Below are positions 26,982 to 36,005 of a DNA stretch of 64,000 nt, one piece after another. The DNA is taken from assembly GCF_010669285.1 (NCBI RefSeq), contig NZ_CP048711.1, forward strand, positions 1,488,001 to 1,552,000, written 5' to 3'. Within the stretch, counting starts at the first letter, position 1; every line of letters begins with the position of its first letter. Position numbers and translations under genes: made by a program. The notes under the pieces were generated by a model. The model was not told the origin of the DNA, made no database searches, and saw only the letters and a program-made list of their open reading frames with translations. Origin of the DNA: Kineobactrum salinum. Lineage in GTDB: Bacteria > Pseudomonadota > Gammaproteobacteria > Pseudomonadales > Halieaceae.

Positions 26982-27517
26982 ATGGACCCGCTTCAAAAAA
27001 TTACCCGCACCAGCAGGATGCTGGAACAGTTGTGTCTTCTGTTCCTGTTGGCTCTCCCTTTTTATCTGGCACACCACTGGCTACTCCCCAGGAAGCCTGG
27101 ATCGACGGCATGCCTTTTGGTTCGGACAGGATTGCAACGGGGTCCTGGCCTCCCCCTGCGCACAAGCAAATGGTGGGGATTGTTATCAGCTTCGTTCCGG
27201 GCGCATTCATCGCCGCCGCGCTTTGGCGTCTCCGGCAACTGTTCCAGTTGTACGCGAGGGGAGAATTTTTCTCCGGTAACACCGTGGCGCTGTACAGCCG
27301 GATCGCCGCTTCAGCCCTGTGGTTCATCGCCACCCTGATTGCGGCACAATCGGCGCTGAGTGTCGCCATGTCCTACGACACCGGGTCGCCCCACATCTCT
27401 CTCAGCTTCACTCACGCCCACGCCTTCATGCTGTTTGGTGCGATTCTGCTGCGGCTGGTGACCTGGATCATGGCAGTGGGCCACGAGCTTGAAAACGAAA
27501 ACAGATCTTTCGTCTAG
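26982..27517 (+). CDS. DUF2975 membrane protein, one-base frameshift
   Basis: The N-terminal frame starts MDPLQKITRTSRMLEQLCLL and holds the first membrane helix. It loses frame at a CCCC run (27086-27089). Adding one C gives LLPQEAWIDGMPF and joins the second frame, which has three more hydrophobic segments (QMVGIVISFVPGAFIAAALW, SALWFIATLIAAQ, FMLFGAILLRLVTWIMAVGH) and LFQLYARGEFFS. The repaired protein has four helices and about 178 aa, the usual DUF2975 form. The family is nearly always paired with a small XRE-type HTH protein, as here (spacing 10 bases), but its function is unknown. Confidence 0.8.
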
Positions 27518-27527
27518 GAGCGGTCTC

Positions 27528-27755
27528 ATGCCCATCATCGTTCGCCTGGATGTTCAGCTATCGCTCAACAAAATGAAATCCAAGGACCTGGCCAACCGTA
27601 TCGGGATAACCGAGCAGAATCTTTCACTCCTCAAGTCAGGAAAAGTGAAGGGCGTGAGATTTGAAACACTGGAGAAGATCTGTGCCGCCCTGAATTGTCA
27701 GCCGGGAGACATCCTGGAGTACTTCGCCGGCGAGGACAACAATGGCAAAATATAA
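27528..27755 (+). CDS. Small XRE-family helix-turn-helix regulator (YozG-like)
   Basis: 75 aa from ATG 27528, which has TAGGAG seven bases upstream. That motif includes the stop of the membrane-protein gene. The HTH is KSKDLANRIGITEQNLSLLK, followed by GVRFETLEKICAALNCQPGD, the standard end of single-domain Cro/C1-type regulators paired with DUF2975 proteins. It probably binds the palindrome at 26929-26949. A longer start at 27489 lies inside the upstream gene and is rejected. Confidence 0.88.
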   Translation: MPIIVRLDVQLSLNKMKSKDLANRIGITEQNLSLLKSGKVKGVRFETLEKICAALNCQPGDILEYFAGEDNNGKI

Positions 27756-27900
27756 TCTGAACACCAGCAGCGGCAAGATGCCTGCCCTAACCGGAAGCTC
27801 CAAGAAGCATCATTACAATAATGGCGGCAGGGAGCAATTGGCCCAGGGTAATGCGCGTGCCTGGGCCTCAAACATCTTCACATCGAAGAACATGGAATGA
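27742..27900 (+). CDS. Possible 52-residue small protein downstream of the HTH gene
   Basis: The ATG overlaps the end of the HTH gene by 14 bases, and GAGG lies about six bases before it. The peptide starts MAKYNLNTSSGKMPALTGSS and is basic and hydrophilic, with no membrane segment and no recognised relative. The overlap and ribosome-binding site suggest it could be a third operon member, but a chance frame is equally possible. Confidence 0.35.
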   Translation: MAKYNLNTSSGKMPALTGSSKKHHYNNGGREQLAQGNARAWASNIFTSKNME

Positions 27901-27986
27901 CTGAAAACGAGGGTCGGCGCCTCCTCCGGACCTTGCTCGATGTAATGAATTTCTGTCCCGTTCACTTCTATATAGGACATCGCGAT

Positions 27987-28814
27987 CTACTCTCCCTCAC
28001 TTTCCGCCAGAGGATCTATCAAAAATCTCATGATTTCAGGAATAGCTCGTTCAGGTGCTTCAAGAATGACGCTGTGTCCGACGCGAGGCAGACGAATGTG
28101 TTTTACATTCGGTAATCCATGCGCCATCTCATCCGCCCATTCCCCGGGACGCACCTTGTCCTCCGCGCCCGAAATCACAAGGGAAGGCGTCGGGATCAAC
28201 GGCAAACTATCCACAACACCCGATCGGTAAACTACCCCTCTCATCGCTGGCCACAGCGCGAGTGGAAGCGCCTGCATTCTGCTGCGCCAGTATTCAACAA
28301 CGTCAGATTTGGCTGGATCGCTCCGAGTCGTTTCACCGAACATGATCGCCAGTAATATCTCGAGATGTTCGCCGACGAAGCCGGCTGCCGAGGCCGCGTC
28401 CAAAAAACCTTCCACGAACGCCAATTGTTCAGGGGGTTCGCCACGCGCCGAGGTGCCCAATAACACCAAAGAATGAAATAGCTCGGGCCGGCGGGCCGCC
28501 AACCTGAGAATGACATCGCCCCCCATGGATTGCACAACCGCATTGACCTGTTTCAGCCCCAACGACTCGATGAAGGCTTCGATATCCCTCGCCAGGATAT
28601 CCATATCGATGACCTCTGCCGTAACCGCGGCGCTTCGTCCCTGTCCTCGAAAGTCAGGTCGGAGAACGCGGTATCTTCCCTCCGCAACCTGTGCCAGTTC
28701 ATCAAACATGGTTCCATCCAGGAACAGAGAATGGAGACACAACAATGGCGGCAGGTTTACAGCACCATTGTCTCTATAATATAACGTGGTTCCATTGACA
28801 CCGATGGTTGGCAT
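27987..28814 (-). CDS. Alpha/beta hydrolase (3-oxoadipate enol-lactonase-like fold)
   Basis: 275 aa. The N-terminal strand motif is LLCLHSLFLDGTMF. The nucleophile is Ser in VVQSMGGD, where the usual first glycine of GxSxG is replaced by valine. The catalytic His is in RVGHSVILEAPE near the end. Such enzymes hydrolyse lactones, thioesters or C-C bonds in ring-cleavage pathways. It lies 80 bases after the isomerase-like gene, in the same direction as a CoA ligase, and is probably the last gene of that operon. The substrate is not predictable. Confidence 0.8.
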   Translation of the reverse strand: MPTIGVNGTTLYYRDNGAVNLPPLLCLHSLFLDGTMFDELAQVAEGRYRVLRPDFRGQGRSAAVTAEVIDMDILARDIEAFIESLGLKQVNAVVQSMGGDVILRLAARRPELFHSLVLLGTSARGEPPEQLAFVEGFLDAASAAGFVGEHLEILLAIMFGETTRSDPAKSDVVEYWRSRMQALPLALWPAMRGVVYRSGVVDSLPLIPTPSLVISGAEDKVRPGEWADEMAHGLPNVKHIRLPRVGHSVILEAPERAIPEIMRFLIDPLAESEGE

Positions 28815-28894
28815 GTTTCCCTCCTGGAAAACGCTGGTTGCAAGTCATTATTCGAAGCGTCACGGGTTACAGGGGAGCACAGTCCGAGTCCGCG

Positions 28895-29494
28895 CTACCA
28901 TCCGCCCCTTTCCAACCATGCCTCCACCATGGGTAGCCGGTCTGCTCCCCAGAACATCTCATCATCTGTAACAACCGTAGGCGAGCCGAAAACACCGGCC
29001 CGGACAGCAGAAGCGGTTTCCTCGCGCAGCGCTGTCTTGATGGCCCCACTCTTGAGGGCCGTTGCGACCTGTGATTCGGGAAGACCGAGATCGGCCACAA
29101 CCTGAAGCACTGTACTCACCTCGGAAATGTCCCTCCCCTGTGCCCAGTGCGCTCGATACAGAGCAAGCACCAGATCTTCGACGTTTCCCGGCGAGCTCTC
29201 ACGCACCCAGAGAACAGCGCGCGCCGGGGCCAGTGAACTGAATCCGAAACGTGCCTGATCCGACATCCCAAGGCCATGATATCGGAGGAATCTTTTAATG
29301 TCGTGAAGCAGGTAGGCACCTTTCAGTGGTGTCTCCAGTGGCGGCTTCAGTCCCATGGTCTCCATTACCGTCACCTGCAACAGGAACGGATGCCAGTTCA
29401 CACGACGCCCGAAGCGGCGTGCAATCGCCCCGATGCGCTCAGCACCAATCCAGCCATAGGGCGATATGAAGTCGAAGTAGAAATCGATCGTCAC
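28895..29494 (-). CDS. 2-hydroxychromene-2-carboxylate isomerase-like protein (DsbA fold, GST kappa group)
   Basis: 199 aa. It starts MTIDFYFDFISPYGWIGAER, with the active-site serine in the SPY motif where DsbA has its cysteine. The C-terminal half has GVFGSPTVVTDDEMFWGADR, the glutathione-binding region of the HCCA isomerase group. Known members use glutathione to isomerise chromene carboxylates in naphthalene catabolism; many relatives act on unknown substrates. The ATG overlaps the stop of the CoA ligase gene (ATGA), a strong operon sign. Confidence 0.85.
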   Translation of the reverse strand: MTIDFYFDFISPYGWIGAERIGAIARRFGRRVNWHPFLLQVTVMETMGLKPPLETPLKGAYLLHDIKRFLRYHGLGMSDQARFGFSSLAPARAVLWVRESSPGNVEDLVLALYRAHWAQGRDISEVSTVLQVVADLGLPESQVATALKSGAIKTALREETASAVRAGVFGSPTVVTDDEMFWGADRLPMVEAWLERGGW

Positions 29495-31124
29495 GCTTCC
29501 TCCACGTCTCGCGCCCCACCGAGCAGTTGATCACGGAGTGCGAACTTCTGGATCTTGCCCGATGCTGTCTGCGGAAAGCTGTCGAGAAAATGCCAGCTCC
29601 TTGGCACCTTGAAGCCCGCGAGCCTGGCGCGACAGAACGCCTCCAGCGCCGCGGGCTCGATTTGCTGACCCTCGCGTAAAATGACGCACGCTGCTACTGT
29701 TTCCCCCCAGTCGGGATCCGGCAGACCGACTACCGCCACGCTGGCGACCGCCGGGTGAGTGAAGAGCACATCTTCTATTTCCCTGGGGTAGATGTTCTCT
29801 CCTCCGCGAATGATCATGTCGCGCAGCCTGCCGAGCACGCGGCAATAACCATGCTCATCCATGCTGCCGATATCGCCGGTGTGAAGCCAGCCCTCTTTAT
29901 CGATTGCGGCATCCGTGGCCTGAGGATTGTTGAAGTAGCCGATCATTACCCCGTAACCGCGGGCACAGATCTCACCGGAAACGCCAATCGGTACGATACC
30001 GCCCGTGGTCGTGTCAATGATCTTGATGTCAGTCTGTGGAAGGGGCTTACCGACCGTTTCGACCCAAGCGGGGTGCTGATCCCTCACCACCGTATGCGTC
30101 AGATAGGGTGATGCCTCCGTCTGCCCAAAGCCGATGGCAACTTCTGCGCCGGTAATGTCTCGCGCCCTGCGTACCAGTTCTGCGGGCACGGGAGCGCCTC
30201 CAAGCGTTACCAGCCGCCAGGAACTGAGAACGCGGGGTCGGTGTTCCTGCTCTTCCAGCATTCGGAACAGCATGGTGGGCACGCACAGCATCATTGTTCC
30301 GTGTTCCTGCTCAAACAGATCCAGCATGTGTTCCGCGTCAAAGGCTGGCGCTATGACATGCGTCCCCCCGGTATGCAGGGCTCCCAGTGTCACCAGGCCA
30401 CACCCGGCCGTATGGAACATCGGCATGGCGTTGATCCATACGTCTGAGGGACCCCGCTCAATGGCTTGGGCGTAAAAACGCGCATTGTTGCTCAACCCCC
30501 GGTGGAGAAGACAGGCCCCTTGGGGAAGCCGGTGGTCCCGGAAGTGTACTGAATCTGCGCCAGATCGCCTGCTTCAACTTCAGGAAGCGTACCCAACTGT
30601 GCCGAAGCGAGAAATGCATCCCAGGTAGAGAGAGGAATGACAACATCGAGATCCGGCAGCTCAGCGCGGACCTCCTGCAGAACCTCGCCCAAATCACGGC
30701 CGCGATGACAATCCTGCAGGATGATGCCGTGCGCACGCGATTGGCGAAGTACGTATTTCAGCTCATGGGCCAGATAGGCCGGGTTTACCGTCACCAGTAC
30801 CAGACCCGCCAGCGACGCGCCGAATTCGATCAGAACCCACTCCGGGCTGCTGGCGCTCCATATCGCGACCCGCTGTCCCGGCTGAAAATGTTGCAATAGC
30901 GCGCTTGCGACTTTTCGCGCCTCTTCCGCGAGTTCGGCATAGGTCCAGGTGCGCCGCGCCGCGCGCTCAATCTGGCCATCGACAAGCGCGATTTTTTCGC
31001 CAAATTGTTCCGCCGCCTTCAGCAACGTGGCGCCAATCGGCTCTTCGACAAGCGGAATATGTTCGTCGCGGATAAAATGGGAGGTCGCCAATACTTTATT
31101 CTTGTCCAAACCTGCACCGGGCAT
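29491..31124 (-). CDS. Acyl-CoA synthetase (AMP-binding family), one-base frameshift
   Basis: Two frames form one ligase of about 543 aa. The first covers the N-terminal domain to the P-loop YTSGTTGFPKG and then goes out of frame at a GGGG run (30516-30519 on the plus strand). One added G restores KGACLLHRGLSNNARFYA and the second frame. That frame carries PMFHTAG, GFGQTEASP, the hinge aspartate in WLHTGDIGSMDEHG, RGGENIYPREIED and the C-terminal lysine in TASGKIQKF. The enzyme makes an acyl-adenylate and then an acyl-CoA. Its ATG at 31124 has GGAGGGAG upstream. It begins an operon with the HCCA isomerase-like and hydrolase genes. Confidence 0.87.
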
Positions 31125-31245
31125 ACTGAAACTCCCTCCGCCAATGCGTCCAGTTGGCCACTACGGACCTGTCGCACAATACACAAATGTCGCTTCACAG
31201 CGATTAATCTTCGAACCTGGAGCCAGCTTAGCACTGCGCGACGAT

Positions 31246-31260
31246 ATGTCAATATTTGAA
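31246..31260 (-). promoter_or_regulatory. Shared AT-rich operator/-35 motif upstream of the acyl-CoA synthetase
   Basis: ATGTCAATATTTGAA on the plus strand; in gene direction this contains TTGACA, a perfect -35 box, with TAAGCT 16 bases on as a possible -10. The 14 bases ATGTCAATATTTGA recur exactly at 49989-50002. A further ATATGAATTATATTC half-site-like sequence follows at about 31272-31286. Confidence 0.55.
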
Positions 31261-31440
31261 TTTATTTTATTATATGAATTATATTCTGGTCGTCACGAGA
31301 CGTTCAGCCCGCCTATCTCACCCGCCACGCCCGCGCCTCCACCGGACGGAAGGCGTACCAGTGCCGAGTCAGCCCAATGCCGCCTCAACTACGCAGTAAC
31401 CATCATCCTGTCGATCCAACCTGCAGCGATAGCTTTTGTA

Positions 31441-32814
31441 TCAGACCACTGGCTTTGAAGTCGAAAGCGTCCGCACCAGTTTCGCCTTGCCAGTCGACCC
31501 GTACTCCAGCGTAAAGCCCTCCGGGTCAATCAACTTTACCCGGGCACGGAACCTGAGCGTGTTCTGCAGAATTTCTTCCAACCGCAGCTTCAGGCTCTCA
31601 CGGGGTTCGTCGGCAACATCCGGCTTCAGGCAGACTTGCACTTCGACGGGCGCCTCAACCACGGCCGAAGGGGAATGGCGGATGATTTGAATGTCTCCGC
31701 TGACGAGATCCGAACTGCGCGCAACGACGTCCCGGACAGCATTCGGGAAGACGTTGACGCCTTTCACCAGCAGCATATCATCGATACGCCCAAGAAATTC
31801 GATCCTGGGCCCCGGTCGGCCACAGGGGCACGGGTCCGTGTAGACGCGGATAAGATCCTTGTCGCGCCAGCGGACAAGCGGCTGACACTCCTTGACGAGA
31901 CCAGTGAATACGACCTCGCCCTCTACGCCATTTTCCAGGGGTTGGGGCATCAGGTCACTGTCCAGAACTTCCATCAAGGCATTGTCGCTGGAGAAGATGT
32001 GAATTCCATTGTGTGCTTCACACGAAACCCCCAGCGGGTTGTTACATCCCGTACCGCCAGACATGTCATAGACTTCGGCACCGCCAAACCCCTCGGACAG
32101 TCGCTGCCGTATTTCCGGTATGCTACCGCCTGGCTCGCCGAAGACGAGCATTTTACGGATCCCGAAATCCTGTGTTCGCCAGCGTGTTTTCTCCGGCACC
32201 GCCTTGATCAGATGCAAACCGTAAGACGGTGTACACATGATAAAATCGGGCCGGGTATCAATCGCCGTCTGCGCAAACCGTTCAGTCTTCGCCAGGCCAC
32301 CGATCGGGATCACACAGAATCCGAGGTTGAGCATGGCATCGACGGACGGGATACCCACAACCCACATGCTCATCACGCCCGCAAACAATGCACGATCACC
32401 CTGCGCCAGCCCCATCCTGGCCGCCATACGTGCAAAGTGCTCTTCGGACACTGCGCGGTCGCGCGCCGTGTAACCAATGTAGGTGGGGGTACCGGTGGTG
32501 CCTGATGATGCGCTGATACGGTTGATTGCCGACACCTCACAGGTGACGTGCATTCCGAAAGGGTGTCTCAGCTCATCGCGAGACCGCTCCTGGCTGATCC
32601 GCTCTTCCTCCTTGTCGAAAAACGGATAGTTCGCATAATCATCCCATCCGCGAAGGCGGTGAGGATTGACGCCGGCGGCCTTGAACTTCTGCCTGTAGTA
32701 AGGCGATTGTTCGTAGACACGGACAAGTTGCTGCCTCAACTTCGAGAACTGAAGACGACGCAGATCCTCGTCGCCAAGATGATCGACATCAGAATGATGT
32801 AGAACTTTAGTCAT
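31441..32814 (-). CDS. Phenylacetate-CoA ligase family protein
   Basis: About 457 aa from ATG 32814 (MTKVLHHSD), 16 bases after the crotonase stop. The longer frame to 32913 overlaps the crotonase gene. PaaK-type motifs: SPYYRQKF near the start, the adenylation P-loop ISASSGTTGTPTYIGY, YDMSGGTG, the RWRDKDL hinge region, CPCGRPGPRIEFLGRIDDML and VNVFPNAVRDVV. Family members activate aromatic or related acids to CoA thioesters in the cytosol. It is the second, structurally distinct CoA ligase in the island, paired with a crotonase. Confidence 0.87.
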   Translation of the reverse strand: MTKVLHHSDVDHLGDEDLRRLQFSKLRQQLVRVYEQSPYYRQKFKAAGVNPHRLRGWDDYANYPFFDKEEERISQERSRDELRHPFGMHVTCEVSAINRISASSGTTGTPTYIGYTARDRAVSEEHFARMAARMGLAQGDRALFAGVMSMWVVGIPSVDAMLNLGFCVIPIGGLAKTERFAQTAIDTRPDFIMCTPSYGLHLIKAVPEKTRWRTQDFGIRKMLVFGEPGGSIPEIRQRLSEGFGGAEVYDMSGGTGCNNPLGVSCEAHNGIHIFSSDNALMEVLDSDLMPQPLENGVEGEVVFTGLVKECQPLVRWRDKDLIRVYTDPCPCGRPGPRIEFLGRIDDMLLVKGVNVFPNAVRDVVARSSDLVSGDIQIIRHSPSAVVEAPVEVQVCLKPDVADEPRESLKLRLEEILQNTLRFRARVKLIDPEGFTLEYGSTGKAKLVRTLSTSKPVV

Positions 32815-32830
32815 AGGATTGCCACTGTAT

Positions 32831-33595
32831 TTACAAAGCCTGTCGAATTTCTCTTCGTACTGAAGCACCGTATTGTCGAAGCGCGTCCAGGTCTCCCGAC
32901 ACCCGGGCCTCATAAACCAGGGATTTCACCAGTGCCACCGCGGAGGGCGGCGCCAGCGCGATCCTGCGAGCCAGCTCAAAAGCGAGCTCCCAAACCATGC
33001 CATCGGGCACTACACTATTGACCAGACCCACTTTATCCGCCCACCCAGCATCCTTCCAGTCGCCGGTCAGAAGGAGCTCGATTATATAGTTCGCGTTAAG
33101 CCTTCGAGCGGCGAGAAGCGGGATATCGACAGGCGGAATACCGAGGCCAACCTCCGGCAATGCGAAGCGCGCTGACTCCCCACAAATAACCATGTCGCAT
33201 GCCAGCACCATCGCGACACCTTCACCAACGCAGGGACCGACAACACCGCAGACAATAGGCTTCGTGATCAATGCTGGCTGCAGGAATTCCAGATCGAGGC
33301 TGTCCGCATTAATAACCCCTTTTTGCGCCGCGTCAATCATATCCAGATCACCGCCAGCGCAAAATGCCTTACCATGGCCCGCAATGAGTATCGCTTTGAC
33401 ATCCGCGTTGGCCTGGTGTGAATTCATGGCGACGTTGAACAAACCGTACATTTCCGCAGACATCGCGTTCCGCTTGCCTGGCCGGTTCAGCGTCACCACC
33501 CCGACACCATCGCGTACGCCACACTGTACAGGCGTCTCATCAGCAGCAGTCGCCCCCTCATCGGATTTCGCATCCACGATTGTCATCCAGCACAT
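32831..33595 (-). CDS. Enoyl-CoA hydratase/isomerase (crotonase) family protein, atypical active site
   Basis: 254 aa. The crotonase fold is plain: GVVTLNRPGKRNAMS, oxyanion-hole blocks KAFCAGGDLDM and CGVVGPCVGEG, then SARFALPEVGLG. The second catalytic glutamate (in LPEVGLG) is kept. At the position of the first (GGGCE in hydratases) the sequence is GEGVA, so alanine stands there. That suggests an isomerase, thioesterase or other crotonase activity rather than plain hydration. It is the first gene of a leftward pair with the PaaK-like ligase. ATG 33595 is used; ATG 33586 is also possible. Confidence 0.85.
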   Translation of the reverse strand: MCWMTIVDAKSDEGATAADETPVQCGVRDGVGVVTLNRPGKRNAMSAEMYGLFNVAMNSHQANADVKAILIAGHGKAFCAGGDLDMIDAAQKGVINADSLDLEFLQPALITKPIVCGVVGPCVGEGVAMVLACDMVICGESARFALPEVGLGIPPVDIPLLAARRLNANYIIELLLTGDWKDAGWADKVGLVNSVVPDGMVWELAFELARRIALAPPSAVALVKSLVYEARVSGDLDALRQYGASVRREIRQAL

Positions 33596-33640
33596 TTTCC
33601 ATAAAATGATAATTACCTTGAAATCCTAAAATACATTTGT

Positions 33641-33671
33641 TGAAATGTCTACAGGTCATTTTAACATTTCA
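33641..33671. promoter_or_regulatory. Inverted repeat in the divergent crotonase/aspartoacylase promoter region
   Basis: TGAAATGT (33641-33648) and ACATTTCA (33664-33671) are exact complements with a 15-base spacer. The gap 33596-33806 is AT-rich and drives genes on both sides, so this is a candidate operator. It is unlike the TCAATATWTGA half-sites seen elsewhere. Confidence 0.4.
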
Positions 33672-33806
33672 TAAATTGCCGGGAAACGCATAATGGAATG
33701 CCGATGAGGCTCAACTCAAGCTACGTGCAATTGGTCGTAGATGTCTTGTCAGGTATCCTCAAATTCATGGACTACAAGCAGGCATACGATCTTGACGAGG
33801 GTGAGC

Positions 33807-34856
33807 ATGGAAAAAGTACACGACACTGAAAATAGCGTGATAGCGAGCATTCTGCGCGAGGGCAAACGCGGTAGCGTTCACCGGGGAAAGCTGCAGCTTG
33901 GGACCCGCGCTACAGGGGCGGACATCGCCATCAGTTACATCGTGGTCCTCGGAGCGGAGGCCGGACCGACCCTGTGGATCAACGGACAGGTACACGGCAC
34001 AGAGGTTTGCGGGATCGTCGCCGGGATGGAATTCTGTCGTAATCTCGATCCGGCATCGCTTAAAGGTTCGGTGGTTTTCACCGCCAGTGCCAACCCGCTG
34101 GCTCTGGAAAGCCGGACATGGGCCACGCAACAGGACTTCGGCCAGAATCTCGATACACTCTTCCCCGGACGCTCAAACGGCTTCATAACCGAGCGGATGG
34201 CCGCCTGCCTCATGGCCGAGATTCTGGCTGTAAGACCGGCGCTTCTGCTCAGCATGCATGCTCAAGGAACTGATTTTGAGAGCCAAATCTATGGCGTCTA
34301 CAAGCTGCCTCCGAACTGCGTCGTCGAACCAAGCTACCTGTACCGGTTGCTGCGGGTGTTCAACCCTTTTGCCATCTGCCATCAAAGCGTGCTACCAGGG
34401 TCTGGAGAGCATCCCGGCAATCATGCGGGAGCTCTGGACTATCTCGCACTGGTGAATGGAATTCCGGCATTCATGGTTGAGTTCGGCGTAGCCCAGCGCG
34501 CCACACCTGAAGAAGTGCAACTCGGCATTGCCTGCTACCGTAATATCTGTGTGGAGCTGGGCATGCTCGAGCGGTCAGACACCGCCGCTTTCATCACAAA
34601 ATCCCGGCTGGTAAATGCACGCGGCCATCTGAATGTCGACGTTGGAGGCATCTGGCAGTCACCGCTCAAGAGCGGCGCTGTCGTGAAAGCCGGGGACCCG
34701 ATCGGTACCATCACGGATTTTACAGGCGTAGTGCTGGCTACCGTTACGCTGCCGATGGACATACTGTTGATAGCATTGCGCCTGGATCCTGTTGTCCACA
34801 CCGGCGACAGCGTGGCCTATATCGCAAGCGAGTGGTCAGAGCTGACCTTCGGCTAG
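33807..34856 (+). CDS. Succinylglutamate desuccinylase/aspartoacylase family deacylase
   Basis: About 349 aa from ATG 33807, preceded by GAGG. Zinc-carboxypeptidase-fold motifs are visible: the His and Glu of NGQVHGTEVCG and the third ligand in LSMHAQGTD. A GSGEHPGNHAGALDY region with EFG follows, and a C-terminal biotinyl-like beta domain (SPLKSGAVVKAGDPIGTITD). It hydrolyses an amide or similar bond to release a carboxylate; the exact substrate in this broad family is unknown. Its last 21 bases overlap the end of the convergent reductase gene. Confidence 0.83.
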   Translation: MEKVHDTENSVIASILREGKRGSVHRGKLQLGTRATGADIAISYIVVLGAEAGPTLWINGQVHGTEVCGIVAGMEFCRNLDPASLKGSVVFTASANPLALESRTWATQQDFGQNLDTLFPGRSNGFITERMAACLMAEILAVRPALLLSMHAQGTDFESQIYGVYKLPPNCVVEPSYLYRLLRVFNPFAICHQSVLPGSGEHPGNHAGALDYLALVNGIPAFMVEFGVAQRATPEEVQLGIACYRNICVELGMLERSDTAAFITKSRLVNARGHLNVDVGGIWQSPLKSGAVVKAGDPIGTITDFTGVVLATVTLPMDILLIALRLDPVVHTGDSVAYIASEWSELTFG

Positions 34857-35873
34857 GTCACAAGGTGCTTGCCCATCGACGCAAACGACCACCTTTCCTA
34901 TGACAGTGCGACTGGCGAGCCGCGCCAGTGCCTGTCCACCCTTGTCCAGCGGATACACCTTGTCTATACGGGGACAGATGTAACCTTGGGTCCACCAGTC
35001 GAGCAATTTTTCCAGATTGCGCCGATTGTGATCCGGCTCCCGTGCAATAAAGCCGCCCCAGAACACGCCGCAGACGTCACAGGATTTGAGCAGGGGCAAG
35101 TTGAGGGGGAGGCTGGCTATACCAGCCGGGAAACCCACCACGAGAAATCGCCCCTTCCAGGCGATGCTGCGCAATGCCGGCTCTGAGTAGCAACCGCCAA
35201 CCGGATCATAGATCACATTCGCCCCTGTCGGACCCACAGCTTCTTTAAAGGAGCGGGCGAGCTCTCTCATTGATTCTGCGTCCAAGGGGCCACGGCGGTA
35301 AATCATGGTACGATCTGCGCCGGCCTCCACGGCAGCGGCGGCTTTTTCTTCACTGGATACGGCGGCTACTACCTCGGCCCCCATCGCCTTGCCGATCTCC
35401 ACAGCTGCCAGGCCCACACCGCCGGCGGCCCCGAGAACAAGCAATGTCTCCCCCGGCTTCAGCCTGCCCCGATCCGCCAGTGCATGGATCGTCGTTCCAT
35501 ATGTGAAGAGCAGTGCAGCACCCTGCAGCAGGTCCAGCTGGTCCGGCAATCCAATCGCGTTGCCCGCATCCACGATAGCATACTCAGCCAAACCGCCATC
35601 ACTGCCCAGCATGGCCAGGAGACGGTCGCCGACCTGCCATCCTGTAGCGCCTTCTCCAATCGCGTCTACAAAGCCGCTGATCTCGCAGCCGGGCGCGAAA
35701 GGGCGCGGGGGCTTGAACTGGTACTTGTCCTCTATCACCAGCAGGTCGGGATAGTTGATCCCGCAAGCCTTCACACGAACACGCAGTTGCCCTTTGCCAG
35801 GTTGGGGTACTGGAATGTCGGAAATTGCCAGTGTCGTGGGATCACCTGGTTTCACCGATAGCAGTGCTTTCAT
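34836..35873 (-). CDS. NADPH:quinone oxidoreductase-type medium-chain reductase
   Basis: 345 aa. It has the GroES-like N-terminal domain (GINYPDLLVIEDKY, PGCEISGFVDAIGEGATGW) without the zinc cysteines, and a Rossmann domain with GAAGGVGLAAVEIGKAMGAE. This matches quinone oxidoreductase or enoyl reductases of the MDR group. Likely substrates are alpha,beta-unsaturated carbonyls or acyl-CoAs from the same island. Tail-to-tail overlap with the aspartoacylase-like gene leaves no room for a separate terminator. Confidence 0.85.
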   Translation of the reverse strand: MKALLSVKPGDPTTLAISDIPVPQPGKGQLRVRVKACGINYPDLLVIEDKYQFKPPRPFAPGCEISGFVDAIGEGATGWQVGDRLLAMLGSDGGLAEYAIVDAGNAIGLPDQLDLLQGAALLFTYGTTIHALADRGRLKPGETLLVLGAAGGVGLAAVEIGKAMGAEVVAAVSSEEKAAAAVEAGADRTMIYRRGPLDAESMRELARSFKEAVGPTGANVIYDPVGGCYSEPALRSIAWKGRFLVVGFPAGIASLPLNLPLLKSCDVCGVFWGGFIAREPDHNRRNLEKLLDWWTQGYICPRIDKVYPLDKGGQALARLASRTVIGKVVVCVDGQAPCDLAEGQL

Positions 35874-36005
35874 CTTTGTTCCTCAAGGCACCCGCCACCC
35901 GTCCCGTGTTTTCCCGCCCTGCTCTGAACGTGGTGGCGATGAGCTTAGCTACCGAACTTCACACCCGGCTCCACTAGCTCGTCGATATCGTCGGCTGGGC
36001 AGGTT

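Noticed and set aside
26982-27900. Toxin-antitoxin reading of the DUF2975/HTH pair
   Set aside because: The four-helix protein is a known DUF2975 family member usually paired with such an HTH protein. Nothing here shows toxicity.
27897-28115. 72-codon plus-strand frame after the HTH operon
   Set aside because: It runs antisense into the hydrolase gene and has no ribosome-binding site; the 52-codon frame at 27742 is a better candidate.
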